This document shows, piece by piece, positions 23,090 through 30,049 of a DNA stretch of 30,049 nucleotides. The notes beneath the pieces are model-generated. The model was not told the origin of the DNA, made no database searches, and saw only the letters and a program-made list of their open reading frames with translations. Each line of letters begins with the position of its first letter. Within the stretch, counting starts at the first letter, position 1. Both the position numbers and the translations under genes were made by a program. The stretch comes from JADJOY01 sp046331705 [NCBI: bacterium] (GTDB lineage: Bacteria; JADJOY01). Location: the NCBI GenBank assembly GCA_046331705.1, contig JAXLQJ010000073.1, positions 1 to 30,049 on the forward strand. Direction: 5' to 3'.

Positions 23090-23120
23090 ATCGCCAGGAA
23101 CACAAGCCATCGAAGTCGTC

Positions 23121-25256
23121 ATGTCGAATCTCCCGCCATCGACAGTGAGGTCCACGACGCGTCCGCGCGCGAGCGCGCCGGCGCGCGGCGCCGCGGCGTG
23201 CGATCGCGCGCGATCCACGACGTGCCGGTGGCGCACCGGGGCGATCGCGCTGGTGCTCGCGTTCCACGCCCTGAATGCCGGCGCGGAGGACGCGCCGGAC
23301 TCGCTCACGGAGACGGAGACGGTCGTGGTGGAGCAGTCCGCGCCACCGCCGGATACGGGCAGCCGCGACGTGTCGGCGTTCGCCACCATCGTGCCTCGCG
23401 ACCAGTTCGCGGGCACGGGCGCCGACCTCGGCGAGGTGCTGGAGCGAACCGTCGGCGTCCAGGTGCGGAACTTCGGCGGCCTCGGCGACCTGTCGACGAT
23501 CTCGATTCGCGGCTCGACCGCCGAGCAGGTCGAGGTCTTCCTGGACGGGATCCCGCTCAATCGCGCGCTCGGCGGCGGCGTCGACCTGTCGACGCTGCCC
23601 CTCGGGAACGTGGAGCGGATCGAGGTCTATCGCGGCACGGCGCCGAGCGGTCTCGCGCTGACCAATCTCGGTGGCGCGGTCGAGCTGGTGACGTCGCCCG
23701 CTTACGGCGACGACGAGACCGCGGTCTCGGTGGGCGGCGGAAGCTTCGGCACCCTCGATACCTCCGCGTCGCTCCGGCGCGGCTCGGGGCCGTTCCATCT
23801 CTTCGCGAGCGCGGGCTACGCGCGCAGCGAAGGAGATTTCCGTTTCCGGGACGACAACGGCACGCCCAAGAACGGCGCCGACGACGCGGAGGTGGCGCGG
23901 CGCAACAACGATTTCCAGAGTGTTGCGTTCCTCGGCAAGGGCGACACCGATCTTCCGGCGGACCTGAGCCTGACGCTCGCCGACGATTTCTTCTGGAAGG
24001 ACGAGGGCGTCCCCGGGATCGGCAGCAATCAATCCGACTCGGCGCGGCTCACCTCGCTGCGCGATCTGGCGCATGCGCTGCTACGCGGCCGCGGCTGGCT
24101 CGACGGTGCGCTCGATCTGGAGGAACGGCTCGAGCTCGGGTTCCAGCGTGAGGCGTTTCGCGACATCGAGGGCGAGATCGGCGTCGGCGCGCAGGACACG
24201 CGCAACACCACGTCGACCTATGCGTCGGTCTCGCAGGTGACGCACCGGCCGATCCAGGATCTGGCGATCACGGCGCTCGCCGATCTCCGGCACGAGGAAT
24301 TCCGCCCCGCCGACGAGCTGCTCGAGCCGGCCGATGGCCCGACCAGTCGCCGCAACGCCGCGCATCTGGTGCTGGAGGGCGAATCGCGACTCTTCGGTGA
24401 GCGCTTGGTTCTCGATCCCGCGCTGCGTTTCGCGTACGTCGAGGACGAGCGTCGCCCGTTCGGGCCATTCGTCACCGCCGGTCCCCAGAACGCCGTCGAC
24501 CGGCGCGTCACCTGGAAGGTGGGTGCGCGCGGCTATCTCGCCGAGTGGCTGGAGGCGCGCGGCAACGCCTCGACCTCGTTTCGCGCGCCGAGCTTCACCG
24601 AGCTCTTCGGCGATCGCGGGTCGATCATCGGCAACCCCAAGCTCGACCCGGAGCGCGGCTTCAGCTGGGACATCGGCCTCGCGCTGGTGCCGCCCGATCT
24701 CGACTGGCTGCGCGCCGTGCGCATCGAGGCGATCTACTTCTTCAGTGACGTCGACGATCGGATCCTCTTCATCCAGAACAGCCAGCGCACGGCGGTGGCG
24801 GAGAACATCGCCGCGTCGCGCAGCCAGGGGGTGGAGCTGACCGCGGCCGCGCTGCTTCCTGCCGGCTTTCGCGCCAGCGCCAACGCCACCTTCCAGCAGA
24901 CCGAAGACCTCTCGCCGGCACCGAGCCGCCACGGCAACGATCTGCCCGGGCAGCCGCGCAACGACGTCGCCACCCGGCTCGAATGGCGCGAGAAGCCGGT
25001 CACGTTGTTCACCGAGCTCGAGTACATCGGCTCGAATTTCCTGGATCCGGCGAACCTCGAGGCGGTCGACGATCGCGTGCTGGTCTCGGCGGGCTTCAAG
25101 GTCCGCGTCCTCGACGGGATCACGCTCGCGTTCGACGCGCGCAACCTGGCCGACGATCGCGTGACCGACGTGATCGGCTATCCGCTGCCGGGCCGCAGCT
25201 TCTTCGGCTCGGTCGAGTGGCGGCTCGTCGACGAGGACGCCCCGAACGATGAATGA
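23121..25256 (+). CDS. btuB: TonB-dependent outer-membrane receptor, probable corrinoid transporter
   Basis: 711 residues. After a long polar leader, a hydrophobic segment ends at AGA-ED (about residue 55), followed by a TonB-box-like TETETVVVE. The plug domain (about 75-200) contains LGEVLERTVGVQVRNFGG, ISIRGSTAEQVEVFLDGIPL and VERIEVYRGTAPSG. A 22-strand barrel follows, with SFRAPSFTELFGDRGSIIGNPKLDPE split across strands, and ends DARNLADDRVTDVIGYPLPGRSF. ATG at 23121 has only a weak GAAG upstream, and GTG at 23145 is an alternative. It faces the btuFCD operon and leads an operon with cobU, cobT and cobS, which argues for a vitamin B12 or cobinamide ligand rather than a siderophore. Confidence 0.87.
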   Translation: MSNLPPSTVRSTTRPRASAPARGAAACDRARSTTCRWRTGAIALVLAFHALNAGAEDAPDSLTETETVVVEQSAPPPDTGSRDVSAFATIVPRDQFAGTGADLGEVLERTVGVQVRNFGGLGDLSTISIRGSTAEQVEVFLDGIPLNRALGGGVDLSTLPLGNVERIEVYRGTAPSGLALTNLGGAVELVTSPAYGDDETAVSVGGGSFGTLDTSASLRRGSGPFHLFASAGYARSEGDFRFRDDNGTPKNGADDAEVARRNNDFQSVAFLGKGDTDLPADLSLTLADDFFWKDEGVPGIGSNQSDSARLTSLRDLAHALLRGRGWLDGALDLEERLELGFQREAFRDIEGEIGVGAQDTRNTTSTYASVSQVTHRPIQDLAITALADLRHEEFRPADELLEPADGPTSRRNAAHLVLEGESRLFGERLVLDPALRFAYVEDERRPFGPFVTAGPQNAVDRRVTWKVGARGYLAEWLEARGNASTSFRAPSFTELFGDRGSIIGNPKLDPERGFSWDIGLALVPPDLDWLRAVRIEAIYFFSDVDDRILFIQNSQRTAVAENIAASRSQGVELTAAALLPAGFRASANATFQQTEDLSPAPSRHGNDLPGQPRNDVATRLEWREKPVTLFTELEYIGSNFLDPANLEAVDDRVLVSAGFKVRVLDGITLAFDARNLADDRVTDVIGYPLPGRSFFGSVEWRLVDEDAPNDE

Positions 25257-25329
25257 AACCCCTCTCGATGCGAATCCGCATCCAACAACGCGCGGCGCCA
25301 TCGGCACGGCCGCGTTTCGGAGAGTCACG

Positions 25330-26478
25330 ATGCAGGGCATGGAAACTTCGTTGCACGGAACCTGGGCGCGCTGGCTCGCGATCGGCACGATCGTGGTCGC
25401 GGGCTGCTCGAGCGGCGGTGGCGACGGTCCCGGCGTGGGCAGCACGGCGAACACCGCCGTGCTCTCCACCACGGACTTCACCACCGGCCGCCTCGCCACG
25501 GTGAGCCTGGAAGCGCCGTACACGGTGGGGCAGAACCTGGAGGAGCTGGGCTCGGACGCGGTGCTGCGCGTCTTCGACGGTCAGGTCGACGTGGTGAACC
25601 GCTCGGTGGGCGAGAACGTGCAGGTGATCGACCCGGCGTCGGGCTTCGCCACGGTCGCACAGTTCAGCACCGGTGACGGGTCGAATCCGCAGGACGTGCT
25701 GGTGCGCGGCACCACGGCGTTCGTGCCGCGCTACGAGGCGGGCTCGCTCGACGATCCGTACAACGACGTGCTGCTCATGAGCCTCACCGACGGCTCGACG
25801 CTCGGCCGCATCGACCTCTTGCCGTACGCAGACACCGCGACCGATCCCGGCATGCTGCCGCGCCCAGCGGCGATCCTCGAGGTCGGCGGGCTGGTGTGGG
25901 TGATGCTGCAGCAGATCAACGCGAGCTTCTCGAGCTATGGCCAGGGGTGCTTCGTCATCATCGATCCGGCCACGCGCAGCGTGGTGGGCGCGGTGGTTCT
26001 CGACGTCCAGAGCCCGTTCGCGGCGGAGGTCTTCGGTGACGCGATCTACGTGGCGGCGAACGGCGTCTTCTCGATCCCGCCCACGCTCTCGGGCGGGATC
26101 GTGAAGGTGGACACCCAGACGCGCACGGCGACGCTGCTCGTCGACGACGACGACCTCGGCTCGAACGTGAGCGACGTGGTGGTGGTCTCGGAGTCGAAGG
26201 GCTACCTGGTGGTGGCGAACGTGGATGACCAGGGCACGCCCGCGGGCACCAACGACGTCCGCACGTTCGATCCGCGCACCGGCGCCGTCGGCGCCAAGGT
26301 CTACACCTGCGGCGGCTACCTACCCGACATCGCCTGGAACGGCGGCACGACCCTGGTGGCCACGTGCCAGGACTTCGCCACGCCGGGAGTGGTGCTGATC
26401 GACACGACCTCGGACGCGGTGGTGGCTGGCCCGCTCGACACCGGTCTGCCGCCGTTCAGCATCGGGTTCCTGAAGTGA
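25330..26478 (+). CDS. Beta-propeller lipoprotein in the corrinoid operon, BtuG-like by position and fold
   Basis: 382 residues. The lipoprotein signal ends in VVAGC (Cys26) with a Ser/Gly linker. The rest shows repeated four-strand blades of about 45 residues, e.g. VQVIDPASGFATVAQF, CFVIIDPATRSVVGAVVL, GGIVKVDTQTRTATLLVD and VRTFDPRTGAVGAKVY, consistent with a seven-bladed YncE-like propeller. ATG at 25330 is chosen because GGAGAG precedes it and the signal begins there; an ATG at 25249 overlapping the receptor stop gives no signal peptide. Its stop overlaps the cobU start (GTGA), tying it to cobalamin salvage. Bacteroidota BtuG is a surface propeller lipoprotein that captures B12 for BtuB; this could be an analogue. 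Sequence identity to BtuG is untested. Confidence 0.72.
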   Translation: MQGMETSLHGTWARWLAIGTIVVAGCSSGGGDGPGVGSTANTAVLSTTDFTTGRLATVSLEAPYTVGQNLEELGSDAVLRVFDGQVDVVNRSVGENVQVIDPASGFATVAQFSTGDGSNPQDVLVRGTTAFVPRYEAGSLDDPYNDVLLMSLTDGSTLGRIDLLPYADTATDPGMLPRPAAILEVGGLVWVMLQQINASFSSYGQGCFVIIDPATRSVVGAVVLDVQSPFAAEVFGDAIYVAANGVFSIPPTLSGGIVKVDTQTRTATLLVDDDDLGSNVSDVVVVSESKGYLVVANVDDQGTPAGTNDVRTFDPRTGAVGAKVYTCGGYLPDIAWNGGTTLVATCQDFATPGVVLIDTTSDAVVAGPLDTGLPPFSIGFLK

Positions 26479-27023
26479 GTCCCGCTTCGAAGCGCGTCGT
26501 GCTGGTGGGCGGCGGCGTGCGTTCGGGGAAGAGTGCGTTCGCGTTGCGCCGCGCCTCGGAGCTCGGGGCGCGGCGCGTCTTCCTGGCCACGGCGGAAGCG
26601 CTGGACGACGAGATGACGGCGCGGATCACGCGCCATCAGATGGAGCGCGGAGCCTCGTTCGTGACCGTGGAGGAGCCGCTCGCCGTTCCCGAGCGGCTCG
26701 ACGCGCTGACCGACGTGGACGTGGTGCTGCTCGATTGCCTGACGCTCTGGCTCTCGAACCTGGTGGTGCGCGGCGACGACGAGCGCCGCGTGGAAGCCGC
26801 GGTGGAAGAGCTGGCGCGGGTGCTCGCGACGCGCCGCTTCCACGCGGTGGTGGTGACCAACGAGGTCGGCATGGGTCTGGTGCCCGAATCGGCGTTGGGG
26901 CGGCTCTTTCGCGACGTCGCGGGGCGCGCGCACCAGCGCCTCGCCGCGCTTGCCGACGAGGTTCACTTCGCCGCGCTCGGGGTGATGCTCACGCTCAAGC
27001 CGAGCCCGCTGGTGGCCAGGTGA
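26475..27023 (+). CDS. cobU: Adenosylcobinamide kinase / adenosylcobinamide-phosphate guanylyltransferase
   Basis: 182 residues, normal for CobU/CobP. The P-loop GGGVRSGKS (12-20) opens the protein; ITRHQMERG contains the conserved His that takes the guanylyl group, and VEEP, LLDCLTLWLSNLV and TNEVGMGLVPE are the remaining family blocks. It phosphorylates adenosylcobinamide and converts it to adenosylcobinamide-GDP in the cytoplasm. GTG at 26475 overlaps the stop of the propeller lipoprotein by 4 nt. The frame is open further upstream, but that stretch is the shadow of the previous gene. It works with CobT and CobS, encoded next. Confidence 0.93.
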   Translation: MSPASKRVVLVGGGVRSGKSAFALRRASELGARRVFLATAEALDDEMTARITRHQMERGASFVTVEEPLAVPERLDALTDVDVVLLDCLTLWLSNLVVRGDDERRVEAAVEELARVLATRRFHAVVVTNEVGMGLVPESALGRLFRDVAGRAHQRLAALADEVHFAALGVMLTLKPSPLVAR

Positions 27024-27194
27024 GCCGCCGGCCGAGTGCGAGCCGCGCGACCCGCGACGTGGACGCAGGTTTCACCTTCCGCTCGGCGCACGAGTGCGCC
27101 GCATGATGCCGCTTCGGCAGCCTGCGAGCCCGAGCTCGCACGGACACGATCGGCCCCCTGTCCGCGCCCGTGGCGCGGAACGAACGGAGCAACC
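27024..27194 (+). promoter_or_regulatory. cobU-cobT spacer with three consecutive hairpins
   Basis: A 171-bp gap in an otherwise tightly packed operon. Three perfect inverted repeats follow one another: 27084-27101 (CGGCGCAC/GTGCGCCG), 27123-27140 (TGCGAGC-CCGA-GCTCGCA) and 27161-27179 (TCCGCGCC-CGT-GGCGCGGA). The last lies 15 nt before the cobT ATG, just upstream of its GGAG ribosome-binding site. No cobalamin-riboswitch B12-box (GCCACTG) is present. Possible RNA-level control or processing, unproven. Confidence 0.4.
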
Positions 27195-28271
27195 ATGACC
27201 GATTCGCTTCTCGCTCGCACCACGCTGGCGATCGTGGCGCCCGACGAGTCGATCGCGGCGGCCACGCAGCACGTCCTCGACTTCAAGACCAAGCCACGCG
27301 GAAGCCTGGGACGGCTGGAGGCGCTCGCGTGCCGAATCGCAGCCATGCGGGCCGTGGCGCGGCCGCCGCTTCCCACCAAGGCCATCGTGGTGATCGGCGC
27401 GGACCACGGTGTGGCCGCGGAAGGCGTCAGCGCCTATCCGAGCGAGGTCACGCGCCAGATGCTCCTCAACTTCGCGGCGGGCGGGGCCGCGATCAACGTG
27501 CTCGCGCGGCGCGCTGGGGCGCGGGTGCTGGTGGTGGACATGGGCGTGCGCGAGCCGCTCCCCGCAGACGCCGGTGTGCGTGCCGAGCGGATCGGTCCCG
27601 GAACGCGGAGCTTCTTGCGCGAGCCGGCCATGACGCGCGGCCAAGCCGTTCAGGCGATCGAGGTCGGTATCCGCATCGCGAACGAGCTCGCCGACGAGGG
27701 CGTGGATCTGCTGGGTCTGGGCGAGATGGGGATCGGCAACACCACGGCGTCGACGGCGCTGGTGGCCGCGTTCACGGGCGCCGAGCCCGAGCGCGTCACC
27801 GGGCGCGGCACCGGCATCGACGACGCCGGCTGGCTGCGCAAGGTGGGTGTGGTGCGCAGCGCGCTCGCGTTCCACGGGCTCGGCAAGGGCGCGGCGCCGG
27901 GCGACGCGCTCGACGTGCTGGCGTGCGTCGGCGGGTTCGAGATCGCCGGGCTCGCAGGGGTCGGGCTCGGAGCCGCCGCCCGGCGCGTACCGGTGCTGCT
28001 CGACGGCTTCATCTCGACGGCGGCGGGGCTCGTCGCGGCGCGGCTCGCGCCGCTCGCCTCCGCCTATTTCCTCGCGGCGCACCGCTCGGTCGAGGTGGGG
28101 CACCGGGTCGCGCTCGACGCGCTCGGAGTGATGCCGCTCCTGGATCTCGATCTCAGGCTCGGCGAGGGCACCGGTGCCGCGCTCGCCATGAGCTTGATCG
28201 ACGCCTCGCTCGCGATCCTCCACGAGATGGCGACCTTCGAGTCCGCGGGCGTCGCGGACACGGGTCGCTGA
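27195..28271 (+). CDS. cobT: Nicotinate-nucleotide:dimethylbenzimidazole phosphoribosyltransferase
   Basis: 358 residues. Family blocks are all visible: KTKPRGSLGRLEALA, VVIGADHGVAAEGVSAYP, GGAAINVLARRAG, GEMGIGNTTAST and RLGEGTGAALAMSL, where Glu324 is the expected catalytic base. It makes alpha-ribazole phosphate from a lower-ligand base and nicotinate mononucleotide, giving the nucleotide loop of cobalamin. ATG at 27195 has GGAG 6 nt upstream. It is separated from cobU by 171 bp with stem-loops and followed by cobS after 2 bp. Whether the base is dimethylbenzimidazole or another benzimidazole cannot be seen. Confidence 0.95.
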   Translation: MTDSLLARTTLAIVAPDESIAAATQHVLDFKTKPRGSLGRLEALACRIAAMRAVARPPLPTKAIVVIGADHGVAAEGVSAYPSEVTRQMLLNFAAGGAAINVLARRAGARVLVVDMGVREPLPADAGVRAERIGPGTRSFLREPAMTRGQAVQAIEVGIRIANELADEGVDLLGLGEMGIGNTTASTALVAAFTGAEPERVTGRGTGIDDAGWLRKVGVVRSALAFHGLGKGAAPGDALDVLACVGGFEIAGLAGVGLGAAARRVPVLLDGFISTAAGLVAARLAPLASAYFLAAHRSVEVGHRVALDALGVMPLLDLDLRLGEGTGAALAMSLIDASLAILHEMATFESAGVADTGR

Positions 28272-28273
28272 GC

Positions 28274-29017
28274 ATGCTCGCTCGCGCCCGGCGCCGGCTG
28301 GCGCTCGCGATCACCTTCCTGACCCGCGCGCCCGTCCCGGCGGGCGCCGCGGACGCCGACGACCTCGCCGCGAGCTTGGTCTTCTTTCCGGTGGTCGGTC
28401 TCGCGCTGGGCACGCTGCTGGTGGCCGTGGCGGCGCTGCTGCCGCCAGAGCTGCCGGCCGCCGCGCGGGGAGCGGTCGTGGTGGCGACGCTGGCGCTGGT
28501 GACCGGAGGGCTTCACCTCGACGGGCTCGCCGACGTGTTCGATGCGCTGGGCGGCGGGCGTGGCTCACGCGAGCGGATGCTCGCGATCCTGGACGATCCG
28601 CGGATCGGCGCCCACGGCGCCGCGGCGCTGGTGCTGGTGATCGTGGCCAAGACCTCGCTCGTGGGCGCGCTGGCGGCGGCCGATCAGCGCTGGGCGCTGC
28701 TCGCGTTTCCCGTCGCCGCGCGAGCGGCGATCGTGCCGCTGGTCGTGCTCTTTCCCGCGGCGCGCCGCGAGGGCTTGGCGCACGCGTTTCACGAGCGCGC
28801 GCGCGGCGGGCACGTCGCGGGAGCGAGCTTTCTCGCCGCGCTCGTCCTCGGCGCGATCGGCGCGCAGTGCGCGGGGCCGACGCTCGCGGCCATGCTGGCG
28901 GCGCTCGCGATCGCGAGCTGGATGCGCTTTCGCCTGGGCGGATTGAACGGCGACGTCTACGGCGCCGCCCTCGAGCTCGCCGAAGTCGCCTTCTTGGCCG
29001 GCGCCCTCAGCCGCTGA
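28274..29017 (+). CDS. cobS: Adenosylcobinamide-GDP ribazoletransferase (cobalamin synthase)
   Basis: 247 residues, polytopic membrane protein with about six hydrophobic segments. The Mg-binding motif GGLHLDGLADVFDALGGG (about 78-95), the following RMLAILDDPRIGAHG and the closing RLGGLNGDVYGAALEL match CobS. It joins adenosylcobinamide-GDP and alpha-ribazole (phosphate) to finish cobalamin. ATG at 28274 is 2 bp after the cobT stop. It is the last gene of the rightward operon. The phosphatase CobC and an adenosyltransferase are not in the window. Confidence 0.94.
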   Translation: MLARARRRLALAITFLTRAPVPAGAADADDLAASLVFFPVVGLALGTLLVAVAALLPPELPAAARGAVVVATLALVTGGLHLDGLADVFDALGGGRGSRERMLAILDDPRIGAHGAAALVLVIVAKTSLVGALAAADQRWALLAFPVAARAAIVPLVVLFPAARREGLAHAFHERARGGHVAGASFLAALVLGAIGAQCAGPTLAAMLAALAIASWMRFRLGGLNGDVYGAALELAEVAFLAGALSR

Positions 29018-29107
29018 CCGGATTCCGCGCACGCGGATCCCGCCGGACCGCCCGTCGTGCGCGGGTCCACCGAGGGTGCGGTGGGCCTCCAGCGGGGGGG
29101 CGCGGCC

Positions 29108-29557
29108 TCACGCCAGGCGGGAGCGGCCGAGATCGAGGGCGAGCATGGCGACGGCGGCGGCGGCGAGCAGGGCGCCCACGGGCACGAGCACGATGAAGAC
29201 CGAGGGATCGCCCTCCGCGGACCCGATCCCGCCGAGGAAGAACCCGAGCGGCACCAGCGGCGTGCCGAAACGCAGCAGCGCGGCGGCGCGCGCGCGGCGG
29301 GTGTCGTCGCTCATGTGCCGCGAGGCGGTGAGCGCGAAGATCACGTTGATGACGCCGAGCAACGTCCCGTGGGCGTGGGCCAGGGTCCAGAGCTCGCGCC
29401 GGAGCCGCGCATCCACGTAGAGCGGCAGCTTCACGAGATGGAACGCCTCGAGGACGACGCCGCCGACGAGGAACACGGCGATCATCGTCCAGCCGAGGCG
29501 CAGGCACGCCGTGCACGCGGCGTCGGACGTGGCGGGAGTCTTGGACGGTTTGCTCAT
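29108..29557 (-). CDS. Small four-helix membrane protein of unknown function
   Basis: 149 residues with four hydrophobic segments (about 20-40, 60-80, 95-113 and 116-138). A CxxC (CTAC) stands just before helix 1, and His residues lie in FHLVK and LAHAHG near helices 1-2. No family is recognised. ATG at 29557 is 10 bp after the stop of the upstream HEAT-like gene, whose end contains GGAGAG that can serve as ribosome-binding site, so the two are probably co-transcribed. It is convergent with cobS. Confidence 0.7.
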   Translation of the reverse strand: MSKPSKTPATSDAACTACLRLGWTMIAVFLVGGVVLEAFHLVKLPLYVDARLRRELWTLAHAHGTLLGVINVIFALTASRHMSDDTRRARAAALLRFGTPLVPLGFFLGGIGSAEGDPSVFIVLVPVGALLAAAAVAMLALDLGRSRLA

Positions 29558-29567
29558 GAGGGCTCGC

Positions 29568-30049
29568 TCACTCTCCGACGTCGATCTCTTTCGAGGCCAT
29601 GAGCCGAAGGGCCACCATCGAGGCAGCGGCGTCGCGGTCGATCTCGTGGTCGGGGGCGACGAAGGTGCCTGGCGGCGGTGGCGGAAGCTGGCGCCCGCCT
29701 TCGCGCACGTAGCCGGTCCAGCGCCTCGCGATCTCGGCGAGGCGCTCGGCGCGCGTCGGTGCGTCGGCGATGTAATCGAAGTCGCGCGCGGCTTCCGCGA
29801 GGGGCGAATCGCCCAGGTCGCCAGCGAGGTCGATCAAGCTCTGGCGCGCGAGAAAGCGAATCGTCGGGTAATCGTCGCGCAGCGCTTCGACGAGCAGCGG
29901 GGCCACGAAGCTCGCACGCGCCTCCGGGGCCAGCGGGCCGTCGCGCCGCCCGGCGAGCTTGGCGGCGACGGCACGCTGCACCGGGTCGCCGCCCAGCAGC
30001 TCGGCGACGAACGCGGTGGCGTCGAGGGGCGCGCCGTCGGCGCGTCCTG
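29568..30049 (-). CDS. C-terminal part of a HEAT-like repeat protein, runs off the right edge
   Basis: The last 160 codons are in the window and the frame stays open to the right edge. It contains HEAT-like helices (ELLGGDPVQRAVAAKLAGR, LLVEALRDDYPTIRFLARQSLIDLAG), then an extended tail with GRQLPPPPPGTF and EIDRDAAASMVALRLM. This resembles the HEAT-containing C-terminal end of some multihaem cytochrome or TPR proteins, but no CXXCH is within the visible part, so that is only a suggestion. It precedes the small membrane protein on the same strand. Confidence 0.65.
   Translation of the reverse strand, partial: GRADGAPLDATAFVAELLGGDPVQRAVAAKLAGRRDGPLAPEARASFVAPLLVEALRDDYPTIRFLARQSLIDLAGDLGDSPLAEAARDFDYIADAPTRAERLAEIARRWTGYVREGGRQLPPPPPGTFVAPDHEIDRDAAASMVALRLMASKEIDVGE

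Noticed and set aside
25249-25329. Earlier ATG (25249) for the propeller lipoprotein, overlapping the receptor stop
   Set aside because: Would bury the lipoprotein signal 53 residues in; ATG 25330 has a good Shine-Dalgarno and gives a standard signal peptide.
27024-27194. Possible cobalamin riboswitch before cobT
   Set aside because: No GCCACTG B12 box; a GGTGAAACC-like word exists only on the opposite strand and lacks the rest of the core.
1-30049. tRNA/rRNA genes, CRISPR arrays, insertion sequences, phage genes
   Set aside because: No tRNA T-loop words in context, no spaced repeats, no transposase or integrase motifs were seen on either strand.

Overview
The window comes from a very GC-rich Gram-negative bacterium with an outer membrane. 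It carries a TonB-dependent receptor, several lipoprotein signal peptides, an outer-membrane beta-barrel and an efflux adaptor. Long spurious open frames run opposite most genes, as expected at this base composition. The mix of HEAT-repeat proteins, secreted phosphoesterases and CsgG-like lipoproteins is what I would expect from a myxobacterial or other deltaproteobacterial-type lineage, but that placement is inference. I saw no tRNA, rRNA, CRISPR array, transposase or phage gene.

Left part (1-4161): the start of an ABC transporter ATPase overlaps its membrane-fusion partner (tripartite efflux, MacAB type). Next come dusA (tRNA dihydrouridine synthase), a non-coding stretch of about 440 bp with a repeated GGTCACGTG word, and a cytoplasmic HEAT-repeat protein.

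Secreted phosphoesterase region (4219-19454): five exported or membrane-associated phosphoesterase-like enzymes of different folds lie close together. They are a YncE-propeller/phosphoesterase lipoprotein, a CehA/McbA-type PHP hydrolase, a calcineurin-like lipoprotein, a 1094-residue multi-domain protein (tyrosine-phosphatase loop, SLH-like repeats, type I phosphodiesterase, Ig-like end), and a second calcineurin-like enzyme. Among them sit a Cys-rich outer-membrane barrel protein and a trio of CsgG/FlgT-like lipoproteins, two leftward and one rightward, whose divergent start codons share the same CATG.

Corrinoid import and salvage locus (19553-29017): two divergent operons leave a 119-bp gap. 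Leftward are a winged-helix regulator (DUF4443-like), btuF, btuC and btuD, with 4-nt overlaps between the first three. Rightward are a TonB-dependent receptor, a beta-propeller lipoprotein that resembles Bacteroidota BtuG in fold and position, cobU (4-nt overlap), cobT and cobS. The gap holds no room for a cobalamin riboswitch. Instead it has two 19-bp palindromes of the form GTGGGRTA-N3-TATCCCAC with a 9-bp stem-loop between them. I propose that the operon-encoded regulator binds these sites and controls both arms, replacing the usual riboswitch. This is the most promising undescribed system in the window.

Right edge (29108-30049): a small four-helix membrane protein lies behind the C-terminal end of a HEAT-like protein that runs off the window.
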